Position numbers and translations under genes: made by a program
Notes under the pieces: model-generated
Told to the model about the DNA's origin: nothing
Databases searched by the model: none
The model's input: the letters and a program-made list of their open reading frames with translations, nothing else
Part shown: positions 12,918 to 14,118 of the stretch, in pieces
How the letters are laid out: every line of letters starts with the position of its first letter
How positions within the stretch are numbered: position 1 is the stretch's first letter
Assembly (NCBI GenBank): GCA_030263275.1
Contig: SZOR01000107.1
Location: forward strand, 1-14,118
Source of the DNA: DSNY01 sp016861185
GTDB lineage: Bacteria > Pseudomonadota > Gammaproteobacteria > Burkholderiales > Burkholderiaceae_F
Reading direction: 5' to 3'
Length of the DNA: 14,118 nt

Positions 12918-14118
12918 ATGCCCGACGACCACACGCTTCCTGCGGCGATCCGCACGGCGACTGCCGTCACCGGCGGCACGTACGAGTTGCCGGTGTATCC
13001 GTTCGTCGAGCCGGCCGAACTGCGCGGCGAACGGCTGCGGCATCCGGTCGTGATCGTCGGCGCGGGGCTGACGGGACTCACCGCCGCCTGCGATTGCGCG
13101 CTGCGCGGCATCCCCGCGGTCGTGCTCGACGAGGACGACACGGTCGGCGTGCGCGGCGCCGCCAGCCGCGGCATCTGCTACGCGCAGAAGAGCCTGGAGA
13201 TCTACAAGCGGCTCGGCATCCACGACCGCATGCTCGCCAAGGGCATCCAATGGTCGGTCGGCCGCACCTTCGCGGGCAGCGACGAGGTCTACTCGTTCGA
13301 CCTGAAGAAGATGCAGACGCACAGCGTCTCCGAACAGCCGCCCTTCATCAACCTGCAGCAGTTCTATCTGGAGTGGTTCCTGGTCGAGCGCATCTACGAA
13401 CTGGGGCTGGTCGAGCTGCGCTGGAAGAACCGACTCATCGAGATCGCGCCGAACGAGGATCACGTCGTGCTGACCGTCGTCACGCCGAGCGGCCCGTACA
13501 CGCTGGAGGCGAGCTGGGTGATCGACTGCTGCGGCGCGCACAGCGTGATCCGCGACAAGCTCGGCGTGCACGCCACCGGCAGCAAGATCCCCGACCGCTG
13601 GTGCATCTCAGACGTGCGCTTCGAGCGCGAGCCGCCGGCCGAACGCTGGACGTGGATCGAAGCGCCGTTCAACGAGAACCGAGCGGTCTGGCAGCATCTG
13701 ATGGCCGACCGCGTCTGGCGGCTCGACTACCAGATGCCCGCCGACGCGGACCCCGAGGCGATCTCGCGTCCCGAGGTCGTCGCCGACCGGCTGCGCCGGC
13801 AGTTCGGCCCCGACGTGAAGTACGAGCTGGTCTGGGTCGGACCGTACGCGTACCGCAGCCTGTGCCTCGACACCTTCCGCGTCGGCCGCGTGCTGTTCGC
13901 CGGCGACGCTGCGCACGTGATGAGTCCGTTCGGCGCGCGCGGCGGCAACAGCGGCATCCAGGACGCCGACAATCTCGTCTGGAAGCTCGCGCTGGTGCTC
14001 GAAGGCAAGGCGTCCGAGCGGCTGCTCGACAGCTACGCGGTCGAGCAGGCTCGGGCGGGTCTGTTTCCGGCCAGCATCGCCGTCGATGTCTCGGCCGAGC
14101 GATTGGCGCGCTTCTTCC
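12918..14118 (+). CDS. FAD-dependent aromatic-ring monooxygenase (3' end outside window)
   Basis: Four hundred codons are open to the right edge. The FAD-binding Rossmann motif is VVIVGAGLTGLTAACDCALRG (G48, G50, G53), followed by VVLDEDDTVG. The second FAD motif is VLFAGDAAHVMSPFGARGG (Asp330, His333) followed by NSGIQDADNLVWKLA, the signature of the class A flavin hydroxylases such as MhpA, PheA and TfdB types. These add one oxygen atom to a phenolic ring using NAD(P)H. The exact substrate is not determinable. ATG 12918 is the first in-frame start before homology begins, but the ribosome site (ACACGAG) is poor. It follows the reductase gene by 61 bp with a possible promoter of its own. Confidence 0.88.
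   Translation, partial: MPDDHTLPAAIRTATAVTGGTYELPVYPFVEPAELRGERLRHPVVIVGAGLTGLTAACDCALRGIPAVVLDEDDTVGVRGAASRGICYAQKSLEIYKRLGIHDRMLAKGIQWSVGRTFAGSDEVYSFDLKKMQTHSVSEQPPFINLQQFYLEWFLVERIYELGLVELRWKNRLIEIAPNEDHVVLTVVTPSGPYTLEASWVIDCCGAHSVIRDKLGVHATGSKIPDRWCISDVRFEREPPAERWTWIEAPFNENRAVWQHLMADRVWRLDYQMPADADPEAISRPEVVADRLRRQFGPDVKYELVWVGPYAYRSLCLDTFRVGRVLFAGDAAHVMSPFGARGGNSGIQDADNLVWKLALVLEGKASERLLDSYAVEQARAGLFPASIAVDVSAERLARFF

Noticed and set aside
11654..13174. 506-codon frame on - across VOC, reductase and monooxygenase genes
   Set aside because: Antisense to three recognisable genes and without family-like sequence.

Overview
This 14.1 kb window is GC-rich chromosomal DNA. The gene set (a CysB-type LysR regulator, a B12-dependent ribonucleotide reductase, aromatic-ring hydroxylase and VOC genes, DUF4160/DUF2442) suggests a betaproteobacterium. 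That assignment is inferred from family content and codon use; there is no rRNA or other marker here.

Left part (1-4410, + strand): the 3' part of a large glycine-repeat protein with two IPT/TIG-like domains and a possible papain-like Cys-His-Asp/Asn core; two GC-rich hairpins; a six-TM membrane protein of unknown role; a DUF4160-DUF2442 pair; and a Phd/YefM antitoxin broken by an in-frame TAG.

Middle (about 4410-6850, - strand, visibly lower GC): a small integron cassette array, the most interesting part of the window. Read on the - strand it begins with an attI-like site. A 31-codon leader ORF crosses that site and ends ...LKQD-stop, resembling ORF-11 of class 1 attI1. Three cassettes follow. 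Cassette 1 is a PD-(D/E)XK-like orphan whose last codons and stop lie inside its attC. Cassette 2 is a CBS-HEPN protein with a 128-bp attC. Cassette 3 is a RelE-like toxin/XRE antitoxin pair with its own promoter and palindromic operator but no recognisable attC. The cassette ends of cassettes 1 and 2 fit the rule that the 5' end of a cassette is complementary to the inverse core of its own attC. No integron integrase is visible, so in this window the array is CALIN-like, although an attI-like site remains.

Right part (7101-14118): nrdJ (class II ribonucleotide reductase, - strand), with an FNR/ANR-type box centred at -41.5 of its predicted promoter. Divergent from it is a cysB-like LysR gene. 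This is followed by a VOC-fold protein translationally overlapped (ATGA) with a 2-dehydropantoate 2-reductase-like protein, then a FAD-dependent aromatic hydroxylase that runs off the window. The last three look like a small catabolic cluster.

Most long ORFs opposite or out of frame with these genes are GC-bias shadows.
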